Below, one piece after another: positions 52,079-63,800 of a stretch of DNA of 64,000 nt. The notes beneath the pieces were generated by a model. It was not told the DNA's origin. It searched no databases and was given only the letters and a program-made list of their open reading frames with translations. Position 1 is the first letter of the stretch. Every line of letters starts with the position of its first letter. The stretch is taken from contig OX155905.1 in NCBI GenBank assembly GCA_944588485.1, positions 15,757,701 through 15,821,700 on the forward strand, written 5' to 3'. Both the position numbers and the translations under genes were made by a program. Source of the DNA: Phosphuga atrata (taxonomy: Eukaryota; Arthropoda; Insecta; Coleoptera; Silphidae).

Positions 52079-52875
52079 TCTGTCTAGTCTTGTCTGTCTA
52101 GTCTTGTCTGTCTAGTCTTGTCTGTCTAGTCTTGTCTGTCTAGTCTTGTCTGTCTAGTCTTGTCTGTCTAGTCTTGTCTGTCTAGTCTTGTCTGTCTAGT
52201 CTTGTCTGTCTAGTCTTGTCTGTCTAGTCTTGTCTGTCTAGTCTTGTCTGTCTAGTCTTGTCTGTCTAGTCTTGTCTGTCTAGTCTTGTCTGTCTAGTCT
52301 TGTCTGTCTAGTCTTGTCTGTCTAGTCTTGTCTGTCTAGTCTTGTCTGTCTAGTCTTGTCTGTCTAGTCTTGTCTGTCTAGTCTTGTCTGTCTAGTCTTG
52401 TCTGTCTAGTCTTGTCTGTTTAGTCTTGTCTGTCTAGTCTTGTCTGTCTAGTCTTGTCTGTCTAGTCTTGTCTGTCTAGTCTTGTCTGTCTAGTCTTGTC
52501 TGTCTAGTCTTGTCTGTCTAGTCTTGTCTGTCTAGTCTTCTCTGTCTAGTCTTGTCTGTCTAGTCTTGTCTGTCTAGTCTTGTCTGTCTAGTCTTGTCTG
52601 TCTAGTCTTGCCTGTCTAGTCTTGTCTGTCTAGTCTTGTCTGTCTAGTCTTGTCTGTCTAGTCTTGTCTGTCTAGTCTTGTCTGTCTAGTCTTGTCTGTC
52701 TAGTCTTGTCTGTCTAGTCTTGTCTGTCTAGTCTTGTCTGTCTAGTCTTGTCTGTCTAGTCTTGTCTGTCTAGTCTTGTCTGTCTAGTCTTGTCTGTCTA
52801 GTCTTGTCTGTCTAGTCTTGTCTGTCTAGTCTTGTCTGTCTAGTCTTGTCTGTCTAGTCTTGTCTGTCTAGTCTT

Positions 52876-53052
52876 TTTTTTATGGTGGTTTTTTTCTCTC
52901 CCAGCCTGAGTGTGAGGCTCTCACTCACTTAACCCCTTATCCACTTCGCTTTAGTATGCTACACCCCGGTATCGCTTGCGCATTCCTTCAGGGTGTGCAG
53001 CCCGGACGGTAGATGCCGCCCTAGTTGGGAATGAAAGTGTCTCTCATCTTCT
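52876..53052 (-). mobile_element. 177-bp insert in satellite, copy 4
   Basis: Identical junctions; 974 bp downstream of copy 3, seven 14-bp units more than the spacing of copies 2 and 3. No further copy follows to the window end. Confidence 0.9.
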
Positions 53053-56000
53053 TCTGTCTAGTCTTGTCTGTCTAGTCTTGTCTGTCTAGTCTTGTCTGTC
53101 TAGTCTTGTCTGTCTAGTCTTGTCTGTCTAGTCTTGTCTGTCTAGTCTTGTCTGTCTAGTCTTGTCTGTCTAGTCTTGTCTGTCTAGTCTTGTCTGTCTA
53201 GTCTTGTCTGTCTAGTCTTGTCTGTCTAGTCTTGTCTGTCTAGTCTTGTCTGTCTACTCTTGTCTGTCTAGTCTTGTCTGTCTAGTCTTGTCTGTCTAGT
53301 CTTGTCTGTCTAGTCTTGTCTGTCTAGTCTTGTCTGTCTAGTCTTGTCTGTCTAGTCTTGTCTGTCTAGTCTTGTCTGTCTAGTCTTGTCTGTCTAGTCT
53401 TGTCTGTCTAGTCTTGTCTGTCTAGTCTTGTCTGTCTAGTCTTGTCTGTCTAGTCTTGTCTGTCTAGTCTTGTCTGTCTAGTCTTGTCTGTCTAGTCTTG
53501 TCTGTCTAGTCTTGTCTGTCTAGTCTTGTCTGTCTAGTCTTGTCTGTCTAGTCTTGTCTGTCTAGTCTTGTCTGTCTAGTCTTGTCTGTCTAGTCTTGTC
53601 TGTCTAGTCTTGTCTGTCTAGTCTTGTCTGTCTAGTCTTGTCTGTCTAGTCTTGTCTGTCTAGTCTTGTCTGTCTAGTCTTGTCTGTCTAGTCTTGTCTG
53701 TCTAGTCTTGTCTGTCTAGTCTTGTCTGTCTAGTCTTGTCTGTCTAGTCTTGTCTGTCTAGTCTTGTCTGTCTAGTCTTGTCTGTCTAGTCTTGTCTGTC
53801 TAGTCTTGTCTGTCTAGTCTTGTCTGTCTAGTCTTGTCTGTCTAGTCTTGTCTGTCTAGTCTTGTCTGTCTAGTCTTGTCTGTCTAGTCTTGTCTGTCTA
53901 GTCTTGTCTGTCTAGTCTTGTCTGTCTAGTCTTGTCTGTCTAGTCTTGTCTGTCTAGTCTTGTCTGTCTAGTCTTGTCTGTCTAGTCTTGTCTGTCTAGT
54001 CTTGTCTGTCTAGTCTTGTCTGTCTAGTCTTGTCTGTCTAGTCTTGTCTGTCTAGTCTTGTCTGTCTAGTCTTGTCTGTCTAGTCTTGTCTGTCTAGTCT
54101 TGTCTGTCTAGTCTTGTCTGTCTAGTCTTGTCTGTCTAGTCTTGTCTGTCTAGTGTCTAGTCTTGTCTGTCTAGTCTTGTCTGTCTAGTCTTGTCTGTCT
54201 AGTCTTGTCTGTCTAGTCTTGTCTGTCTAGTCTTGTCTGTCTAGTCTTGTCTGTCTAGTCTTGTCTGTCTAGTCTTGTCTGTCTAGTCTTGTCTGTCTAG
54301 TCTTGTCTGTCTAGTCTTGTCTGTCTAGTCTTGTCTGTCTAGTCTTGTCTGTCTAGTCTTGTCTGTCTAGTCTTGTCTGTCTAGTCTTGTCTGTCTAGTC
54401 TTGTCTGTCTAGTCTTGTCTGTCTAGTCTTGTCTGTCTAGTCTTGTCTGTCTAGTCTTGTCTGTCTAGTCTTGTCTGTCTAGTCTTGTCTGTCTAGTCTT
54501 GTCTGTCTAGTCTTGTCTGTCTAGTCTTGTCTGTCTAGTCTTGTCTGTCTAGTCTTGTCTGTCTAGTCTTGTCTGTCTAGTCTTGTCTGTCTAGTCTTGT
54601 CTGTCTAGTCTTGTCTGTCTAGTCTTGTCTGTCTAGTCTTGTCTGTCTAGTCTTGTCTGTCTAGTCTTGTCTGTCTAGTCTTGTCTGTCTAGTCTTGTCT
54701 GTCTAGTCTTGTCTGTCTAGTCTTGTCTGTCTAGTCTTGTCTGTCTAGTCTTGTCTGTCTAGTCTTGTCTGTCTAGTCTTGTCTGTCTAGTCTTGTCTGT
54801 CTAGTCTTGTCTGTCTAGTCTTGTCTGTCTAGTCTTGTCTGTCTAGTCTTGTCTGTCTAGTCTTGTCTGTCTAGTCTTGTCTGTCTAGTCTTGTCTGTCT
54901 AGTCTTGTCTGTCTAGTCTTGTCTGTCTAGTCTTGTCTGTCTAGTCTTGTCTGTCTAGTCTTGTCTGTCTAGTCTTGTCTGTCTAGTCTTGTCTGTCTAG
55001 TCTTGTCTGTCTAGTCTTGTCTGTCTAGTCTTGTCTGTCTAGTCTTGTCTGTCTAGTCTTGTCTGTCTAGTCTTGTCTGTCTAGTCTTGTCTGTCTAGTC
55101 TTGTCTGTCTAGTCTTGTCTGTCTAGTCTTGTCTGTCTAGTCTTGTCTGTCTAGTCTTGTCTGTCTAGTCTTGTCTGTCTAGTCTTGTCTGTCTAGTCTT
55201 GTCTGTCTAGTCTTGTCTGTCTAGTCTTGTCTGTCTAGTCTTGTCTGTCTAGTCTTGTCTGTCTAGTCTTGTCTGTCTAGTCTTGTCTGTCTAGTCTTGT
55301 CTGTCTAGTCTTGTCTGTCTAGTCTTGTCTGTCTAGTCTTGTCTGTCTAGTCTTGTCTGTCTAGTCTTGTCTGTCTAGTCTTGTCTGTCTAGTCTTGTCT
55401 GTCTAGTCTTGTCTGTCTAGTCTTGTCTGTCTAGTCTTGTCTGTCTAGTCTTGTCTGTCTAGTCTTGTCTGTCTAGTCTTGTCTGTCTAGTCTTGTCTGT
55501 CTAGTCTTGTCTGTCTAGTCTTGTCTGTCTAGTCTTGTCTGTCTAGTCTTGTCTGTCTAGTCTTGTCTGTCTAGTCTTGTCTGTCTAGTCTTGTCTGTCT
55601 AGTCTTGTCTGTCTAGTCTTGTCTGTCTAGTCTTGTCTGTCTAGTCTTGTCTGTCTAGTCTTGTCTGTCTAGTCTTGTCTGTCTAGTCTTGTCTGTCTAG
55701 TCTTGTCTGTCTAGTCTTGTCTGTCTAGTCTTGTCTGTCTAGTCTTGTCTGTCTAGTCTTGTCTGTCTAGTCTTGTCTGTCTAGTCTTGTCTGTCTAGTC
55801 TTGTCTGTCTAGTCTTGTCTGTCTAGTCTTGTCTGTCTAGTCTTGTCTGTCTAGTCTTGTCTGTCTAGTCTTGTCTGTCTAGTCTTGTCTGTCTAGTCTT
55901 GTCTGTCTAGTCTTGTCTGTCTAGTCTTGTCTGTCTAGTCTTGTCTGTCTAGTCTTGTCTGTCTAGTCTTGTCTGTCTAGTCTTGTCTGTCTAGTCTTGT

Positions 56001-59000
56001 CTGTCTAGTCTTGTCTGTCTAGTCTTGTCTGTCTAGTCTTGTCTGTCTAGTCTTGTCTGTCTAGTCTTGTCTGTCTAGTCTTGTCTGTCTAGTCTTGTCT
56101 GTCTAGTCTTGTCTGTCTAGTCTTGTCTGTCTAGTCTTGTCTGTCTAGTCTTGTCTGTCTAGTCTTGTCTGTCTAGTCTTGTCTGTCTAGTCTTGTCTGT
56201 CTAGTCTTGTCTGTCTAGTCTTGTCTGTCTAGTCTTGTCTGTCTAGTCTTGTCTGTCTAGTCTTGTCTGTCTAGTCTTGTCTGTCTAGTCTTGTCTGTCT
56301 AGTCTTGTCTGTCTAGTCTTGTCTGTCTAGTCTTGTCTGTCTAGTCTTGTCTGTCTAGTCTTGTCTGTCTAGTCTTGTCTGTCTAGTCTTGTCTGTCTAG
56401 TCTTGTCTGTCTAGTCTTGTCTGTCTAGTCTTGTCTGTCTAGTCTTGTCTCTGTCTAGTCTTGTCTGTCTAGTCTTGTCTGTCTAGTCTTGTCTGTCTAG
56501 TCTTGTCTGTCTAGTCTTGTCTGTCTAGTCTTGTCTGTCTAGTCTTGTCTGTCTAGTCTTGTCTGTCTAGTCTTTTCTGTCTAGTCTTGTCTGTCTAGTC
56601 TTGTCTGTCTAGTCTTGTCTGTCTAGTCTTGTCTGTCTAGTCTTGTCTGTCTAGTCTTGTCTGTCTAGTCTTGTCTGTCTAGTCTTGTCTGTCTAGTCTT
56701 GTCTGTCTAGTCTTGTCTGTCTAGTCTTGTCTGTCTAGTCTTGTCTGTCTAGTCTTGTCTGTCTAGTCTTGTCTGTCTAGTCTTGTCTGTCTAGTCTTGT
56801 CTGTCTAGTCTTGTCTGTCTAGTCTTGTCTGTCTAGTCTTGTCTGTCTAGTCTTGTCTGTCTAGTCTTGTCTGTCTAGTCTTGTCTGTCTAGTCTTGTCT
56901 GTCTAGTCTTGTCTGTCTAGTCTTGTCTGTCTAGTCTTGTCTGTCTAGTCTTGTCTGTCTAGTCTTGTCTGTCTAGTCTTGTCTGTCTAGTCTTGTCTGT
57001 CTAGTCTTGTCTGTCTAGTCTTGTCTGTCTAGTCTTGTCTGTCTAGTCTTGTCTGTCTAGTCTTGTCTGTCTAGTCTTGTCTGTCTAGTCTTGTCTGTCT
57101 AGTCTTGTCTGTCTAGTCTTGTCTGTCTAGTCTTGTCTGTCTAGTCTTGTCTGTCTAGTCTTGTCTGTCTAGTCTTGTCTGTCTAGTCTTGTCTGTCTAG
57201 TCTTGTCTGTCTAGTCTTGTCTGTCTAGTCTTGTCTGTCTAGTCTTGTCTGTCTAGTCTTGTCTGTCTAGTCTTGTCTGTCTAGTCTTGTCTGTCTAGTC
57301 TTGTCTGTCTAGTCTTGTCTGTCTAGTCTTGTCTGTCTAGTCTTGTCTGTCTAGTCTTGTCTGTCTAGTCTTGTCTGTCTAGTCTTGTCTGTCTAGTCTT
57401 GTCTGTCTAGTCTTGTCTGTCTAGTCTTGTCTGTCTAGTCTTGTCTGTCTAGTCTTGTCTGTCTAGTCTTGTCTGTCTAGTCTTGTCTGTCTAGTCTTGT
57501 CTGTCTAGTCTTGTCTGTCTAGTCTTGTCTGTCTAGTCTTGTCTGTCTAGTCTTGTCTGTCTAGTCTTGTCTGTCTAGTCTTGTCTGTCTAGTCTTGTCT
57601 GTCTAGTCTTGTCTGTCTAGTCTTGTCTGTCTAGTCTTGTCTGTCTAGTCTTGTCTGTCTAGTCTTGTCTGTCTAGTCTTGTCTGTCTAGTCTTGTCTGT
57701 CTAGTCTTGTCTGTCTAGTCTTGTCTGTCTAGTCTTGTCTGTCTAGTCTTGTCTGTCTAGTCTTGTCTGTCTAGTCTTGTCTGTCTAGTCTTGTCTGTCT
57801 AGTCTTGTCTGTCTAGTCTTGTCTGTCTAGTCTTGTCTGTCTAGTCTTGTCTGTCTAGTCTTGTCTGTCTAGTCTTGTCTGTCTAGTCTTGTCTGTCTAG
57901 TCTTGTCTGTCTAGTCTTGTCTGTCTAGTCTTGTCTGTCTAGTCTTGTCTGTCTAGTCTTGTCTGTCTAGTCTTGTCTGTCTAGTCTTGTCTGTCTAGTC
58001 TTGTCTGTCTAGTCTTGTCTGTCTAGTCTTGTCTGTCTAGTCTTGTCTGTCTAGTCTTGTCTGTCTAGTCTTGTCTGTCTAGTCTTGTCTGTCTAGTCTT
58101 GTCTGTCTAGTCTTGTCTGTCTAGTCTTGTCTGTCTAGTCTTGTCTGTCTAGTCTTGTCTGTCTAGTCTTGTCTGTCTAGTCTTGTCTGTCTAGTCTTGT
58201 CTGTCTAGTCTTGTCTGTCTAGTCTTGTCTGTCTAGTCTTGTCTGTCTAGTCTTGTCTGTCTAGTCTTGTCTGTCTAGTCTTGTCTGTCTAGTCTTGTCT
58301 GTCTAGTCTTGTCTGTCTAGTCTTGTCTGTCTAGTCTTGTCTGTCTAGTCTTGTCTGTCTAGTCTTGTCTGTCTAGTCTTGTCTGTCTAGTCTTGTCTGT
58401 CTAGTCTTGTCTGTCTAGTCTTGTCTGTCTAGTCTTGTCTGTCTAGTCTTGTCTGTCTAGTCTTGTCTGTCTAGTCTTGTCTGTCTAGTCTTGTCTGTCT
58501 AGTCTTGTCTGTCTAGTCTTGTCTGTCTAGTCTTGTCTGTCTAGTCTTGTCTGTCTAGTCTTGTCTGTCTAGTCTTGTCTGTCTAGTCTTGTCTGTCTAG
58601 TCTTGTCTGTCTAGTCTTGTCTGTCTAGTCTTGTCTGTCTAGTCTTGTCTGTCTAGTCTTGTCTGTCTAGTCTTGTCTGTCTAGTCTTGTCTGTCTAGTC
58701 TTGTCTGTCTAGTCTTGTCTGTCTAGTCTTGTCTGTCTAGTCTTGTCTGTCTAGTCTTGTCTGTCTAGTCTTGTCTGTCTAGTCTTGTCTGTCTAGTCTT
58801 GTCTGTCTAGTCTTGTCTGTCTAGTCTTGTCTGTCTAGTCTTGTCTGTCTAGTCTTGTCTGTCTAGTCTTGTCTGTCTAGTCTTGTCTGTCTAGTCTTGT
58901 CTGTCTAGTCTTGTCTGTCTAGTCTTGTCTGTCTAGTCTTGTCTGTCTAGTCTTGTCTGTCTAGTCTTGTCTGTCTAGTCTTGTCTGTCTAGTCTTGTCT

Positions 59001-59736
59001 GTCTAGTCTTGTCTGTCTAGTCTTGTCTGTCTAGTCTTGTCTGTCTAGTCTTGTCTGTCTAGTCTTGTCTGTCTAGTCTTGTCTGTCTAGTCTTGTCTGT
59101 CTAGTCTTGTCTGTCTAGTCTTGTCTGTCTAGTCTTGTCTGTCTAGTCTTGTCTGTCTAGTCTTGTCTGTCTAGTCTTGTCTGTCTAGTCTTGTCTGTCT
59201 AGTCTTGTCTGTCTAGTCTTGTCTGTCTAGTCTTGTCTGTCTAGTCTTGTCTGTCTAGTCTTGTCTGTCTAGTCTTGTCTGTCTAGTCTTGTCTGTCTAG
59301 TCTTGTCTGTCTAGTCTTGTCTGTCTAGTCTTGTCTGTCTAGTCTTGTCTGTCTAGTCTTGTCTGTCTAGTCTTGTCTGTCTAGTCTTGTCTGTCTAGTC
59401 TTGTCTGTCTAGTCTTGTCTGTCTAGTCTTGTCTGTCTAGTCTTGTCTGTCTAGTCTTGTCTGTCTAGTCTTGTCTGTCTAGTCTTGTCTGTCTAGTCTT
59501 GTCTGTCTAGTCTTGTCTGTCTAGTCTTGTCTGTCTAGTCTTGTCTGTCTAGTCTTGTCTGTCTAGTCTTCTCTGTCTAGTCTTGTCTGTCTAGTCTTGT
59601 CTGTATAGTCTTGTCTGTCTAGTCTTGTCTGTCTAGACTTGTCTGTCTAGTCTTGTCTGTCTAGTCTTGTCTGTCTAGTCTTGTCTGTCTAGTCTTGTCT
59701 GTCTAGTCTTGTCTGTCTAGTCTTGTCTGTCTAGTC

Positions 59737-60838
59737 AAAATCAAATCAAAATCAAAATCAAAATCAATTTATTTCACTAATAAAGAATATTTACATAACA
59801 AAAAATTCTAAGTGAAATGTGTCAACTGTGTTGTTACTGAAAACAACACAAATGTATCCATTAGGACAGTAAAATATACAAAGTATACAAACTATACATA
59901 CAACTATATATATATATATGTATATACATACATGCATACACACAAATACATATATACATACACAAATACACACAGAAATAAATCATTATATACTTTTCAC
60001 TTTTGTAGCAAATTCACCAATATTATATGGTTCTATAATATTTAATAAATTAAAAAGTTCACTTTTTAAAGTCTTCAGATTTCCAATTTTCTTGATGTCA
60101 TTTGGGAGGAGGTTAAATATTTTTAAGATGCTGCATGGTGGATTTCTTTCCGTCATGGTCATTTTATGTTTAGGAAGGTCGTAGGTTAATTTGTTATGTC
60201 TGGTTTCTCGTTCAGAAGGCTTAGTAAAAGTATTGAACAGATCTTTATGTTTAAATAAGAATATGACGCTTTCATATATGTAAATAGCTGTGCATGTTAA
60301 TATTTTATTTCTGCAGAAATGTCCCCTGCAAGACTCTCTGAATGGTAGGTTAAGCAGAATGCGTAGTGCTTGTTTCTGAGCTCTAAATATGGTGTTAATT
60401 TGAAATCCATTGCCCCAAAAGATCGTAGCAAATCTAAGATGGGATTGAAAATTTGCGAAGTAGACCATCTTCAAAATACTTGGATCTACGTATTTACTCA
60501 ATCTTCTTAAAGCATATACTGCTTTATTAAGTTTCGCTAAAACTTTGTTTGTATGAATTGACCAGTCCAGATTACAGTCGAAATAAAGACCCAAAAGCCT
60601 CACAGAGAACTGAGTCTGAATATCTTCATTTCCAAGTTGTACAATCATAGGATATGTTTCTGTAGATCGCTTGGTACGGAAGAGTATTATGTTAGTTTTG
60701 TCTTTATTTATAACCAACCTGTTTTCAGTAAACCAAGCCATAAGTGAACTCATGACATGATTGGCATTGAAGCCAATGTCCTGTACAGATTTATTACTAA
60801 TCAAAACGGTGGTATCGTCAGCATAGTTGACTAGCAAA
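59737..60838 (-). mobile_element. 1.1-kb 5'-truncated LINE inserted in the satellite
   Basis: The 3' end (plus-strand left side) is a short tandem tail, aaaatcaaatcaaaatcaaa, i.e. (GATTTT)n on the element's own strand. The 5' end stops abruptly inside the reverse transcriptase at 60838, as expected for target-primed insertion. Satellite sequence on both sides shares gtc at the junctions, so a target duplication cannot be measured in the repeat. Confidence 0.9.
59986..60837 (-). CDS. LINE reverse transcriptase, C-terminal part, open
   Basis: An uninterrupted frame of 283 codons begins at the truncation point with MLVNYADDTTVLISNKS; the Met is simply an internal residue of the full protein. 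YADD is the polymerase active-site box. It is followed by WFTENRLVINKDKTNIILF, the conserved RT palm and thumb region, then VRLLGLYFDCNLDWSIHTNK, and a C-terminal tail ending IIEPYNIGEFATK. The fingers, the first catalytic Asp and any endonuclease are absent, so it cannot act alone. The lack of stops implies a recent insertion. The motif style is close to CR1/L2/Rex-type LINEs, but the clade is uncertain. AATAAA and the repeat tail follow on the same strand. Confidence 0.85.
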   Translation of the reverse strand: MLVNYADDTTVLISNKSVQDIGFNANHVMSSLMAWFTENRLVINKDKTNIILFRTKRSTETYPMIVQLGNEDIQTQFSVRLLGLYFDCNLDWSIHTNKVLAKLNKAVYALRRLSKYVDPSILKMVYFANFQSHLRFATIFWGNGFQINTIFRAQKQALRILLNLPFRESCRGHFCRNKILTCTAIYIYESVIFLFKHKDLFNTFTKPSERETRHNKLTYDLPKHKMTMTERNPPCSILKIFNLLPNDIKKIGNLKTLKSELFNLLNIIEPYNIGEFATKVKSI

Positions 60839-63800
60839 GTCTTGTCTGTCTAGTCTTGTCTGTCTAGTCTTGTCTGTCTAGTCTTGTCTGTCTAGTCTTG
60901 TCTGTCTAGTCTTGTCTGTCTAGTCTTGTCTGTCTAGTCTTGTCTGTCTAGTCTTGTCTGTCTAGTCTTGTCTGTCTAGTCTTGTCTGTCTAGTCTTGTC
61001 TGTCTAGTCTTGTCTGTCTAGTCTTGTCTGTCTAGTCTTGTCTGTCTAGTCTTGTCTGTCTAGTCTTGTCTGTCTAGTCTTGTCTGTCTAGTCTTGTCTG
61101 TCTAGTCTTGTCTGTCTAGTCTTGTCTGTCTAGTCTTGTCTGTCTAGTCTTGTCTGTCTAGTCTTGTCTGTCTAGTCTTGTCTGTCTAGTCTTGTCTGTC
61201 TAGTCTTGTCTGTCTAGTCTTGTCTGTCTAGTCTTGTCTGTCTAGTCTTGTCTGTCTAGTCTTGTCTGTCTAGTCTTGTCTGTCTAGTCTTGTCTGTCTA
61301 GTCTTGTCTGTCTAGTCTTGTCTGTCTAGTCTTGTCTGTCTAGTCTTGTCTGTCTAGTCTTGTCTGTCTAGTCTTGTCTGTCTAGTCTTGTCTGTCTAGT
61401 CTTGTCTGTCTAGTCTTGTCTGTCTAGTCTTGTCTGTCTAGTCTTGTCTGTCTAGTCTTGTCTGTCTAGTCTTGTCTGTCTAGTCTTGTCTGTCTAGTCT
61501 TGTCTGTCTAGTCTTGTCTGTCTAGTCTTGTCTGTCTAGTCTTGTCTGTCTAGTCTTGTCTGTCTAGTCTTGTCTGTCTAGTCTTGTCTGTCTAGTCTTG
61601 TCTGTCTAGTCTTGTCTGTCTAGTCTTGTCTGTCTAGTCTTGTCTGTCTAGTCTTGTCTGTCTAGTCTTGTCTGTCTAGTCTTGTCTGTCTAGTCTTGTC
61701 TGTCTAGTCTTGTCTGTCTAGTCTTGTCTGTCTAGTCTTGTCTGTCTAGTCTTGTCTGTCTAGTCTTGTCTGTCTAGTCTTGTCTGTCTAGTCTTGTCTG
61801 TCTAGTCTTGTCTGTCTAGTCTTGTCTGTCTAGTCTTGTCTGTCTAGTCTTGTCTGTCTAGTCTTGTCTGTCTAGTCTTGTCTGTCTAGTCTTGTCTGTC
61901 TAGTCTTGTCTGTCTAGTCTTGTCTGTCTAGTCTTGTCTGTCTAGTCTTGTCTGTCTAGTCTTGTCTGTCTAGTCTTGTCTGTCTAGTCTTGTCTGTCTA
62001 GTCTTGTCTGTCTAGTCTTGTCTGTCTAGTCTTGTCTGTCTAGTCTTGTCTGTCTAGTCTTGTCTGTCTAGTCTTGTCTGTCTAGTCTTGTCTGTCTAGT
62101 CTTGTCTGTCTAGTCTTGTCTGTCTAGTCTTGTCTGTCTAGTCTTGTCTGTCTAGTCTTGTCTGTCTAGTCTTGTCTGTCTAGTCTTGTCTGTCTAGTCT
62201 TGTCTGTCTAGTCTTGTCTGTCTAGTCTTGTCTGTCTAGTCTTGTCTGTCTAGTCTTGTCTGTCTAGTCTTGTCTGTCTAGTCTTGTCTGTCTAGTCTTG
62301 TCTGTCTAGTCTTGTCTGTCTAGTCTTGTCTGTCTAGTCTTGTCTGTCTAGTCTTGTCTGTCTAGTCTTGTCTGTCTAGTCTTGTCTGTCTAGTCTTGTC
62401 TGTCTAGTCTTGTCTAGTCTTGTCTGTCTAGTCTTGTCTGTCTAGTCTTGTCTGTCTAGTCTTGTCTGTCTAGTCTTGTCTGTCTAGTCTTGTCTGTCTA
62501 GTCTTGTCTGTCTAGTCTTGTCTGTCTAGTCTTGTCTGTCTAGTCTTGTCTGTCTAGTCTTGTCTGTCTAGTCTTGTCTGTCTAGTCTTGTCTGTCTAGT
62601 CTTGTCTGTCTAGTCTTGTCTGTCTAGTCTTGTCTGTCTAGTCTTGTCTGTCTAGTCTTGTCTGTCTAGTCTTGTCTGTCTAGTCTTGTCTGTCTAGTCT
62701 TGTCTGTCTAGTCTTGTCTGTCTAGTCTTGTCTGTCTAGTCTTGTCTGTCTAGTCTTGTCTGTCTAGTCTTGTCTGTCTAGTCTTGTCTGTCTAGTCTTG
62801 TCTGTCTAGTCTTGTCTGTCTAGTCTTGTCTGTCTAGTCTTGTCTGTCTAGTCTTGTCTGTCTAGTCTTGTCTGTCTAGTCTTGTCTGTCTAGTCTTGTC
62901 TGTCTAGTCTTGTCTGTCTAGTCTTGTCTGTCTAGTCTTGTCTGTCTAGTCTTGTCTGTCTAGTCTTGTCTGTCTAGTCTTGTCTGTCTAGTCTTGTCTG
63001 TCTAGTCTTGTCTGTCTAGTCTTGTCTGTCTAGTCTTGTCTGTCTAGTCTTGTCTGTCTAGTCTTGTCTGTCTAGTCTTGTCTGTCTAGTCTTGTCTGTC
63101 TAGTCTTGTCTGTCTAGTCTTGTCTGTCTAGTCTTGTCTGTCTAGTCTTGTCTGTCTAGTCTTGTCTGTCTAGTCTTGTCTGTCTAGTCTTGTCTGTCTA
63201 GTCTTGTCTGTCTAGTCTTGTCTGTCTAGTCTTGTCTGTGTCTAGTCTTGTCTGTCTAGTCTTGTCTGTCTAGTCTTGTCTGTCTAGTCTTGTCTGTCTA
63301 GTCTTGTCTGTCTAGTCTTGTCTGTCTAGTCTTGTCTGTCTAGTCTTGTCTGTCTAGTCTTGTCTGTCTAGTCTTGTCTGTCTAGTCTTGTCTGTCTAGT
63401 CTTGTCTGTCTAGTCTTGTCTGTCTAGTCTTGTCTGTCTAGTCTTGTCTGTCTAGTCTTGTCTGTCTAGTCTTGTCTGTCTAGTCTTGTCTGTCTAGTCT
63501 TGTCTGTCTAGTCTTGTCTGTCTAGTCTTGTCTGTCTAGTCTTGTCTGTCTAGTCTTGTCTGTCTAGTCTTGTCTGTCTAGTCTTGTCTGTCTGTCTGTC
63601 TAGTCTTGTCTGTCTAGTCTTGTCTGTCTAGTCTTGTCTGTCTAGTCTTGTCTGTCTAGTCTTGTCTGTCTAGTCTTGTCTGTCTAGTCTTGTCTGTCTA
63701 GTCTTGTCTGTCTAGTCTTGTCTGTCTAGTCTTGTCTGTCTAGTCTTGTCTGTCTAGTCTTGTCTGTCTAGTCTTGTCTGTCTAGTCTTGTCTGTCTAGT

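Larger units (their letters stand above)
48104..59736. repeat. 14-bp satellite array (part 1)
   Basis: Head-to-tail units of tctagtcttgtctg. The first about 140 bases are degenerate; after that units are nearly identical, with rare variants (cttgcctg, tctgttta, gtgttg, cttctctg) and rare register slips (near 54154 and 56450). It is interrupted by four copies of a 177-bp insert. The composition is strongly strand-skewed: the printed strand is nearly all T, C and G. No coding potential. Confidence 0.98.
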
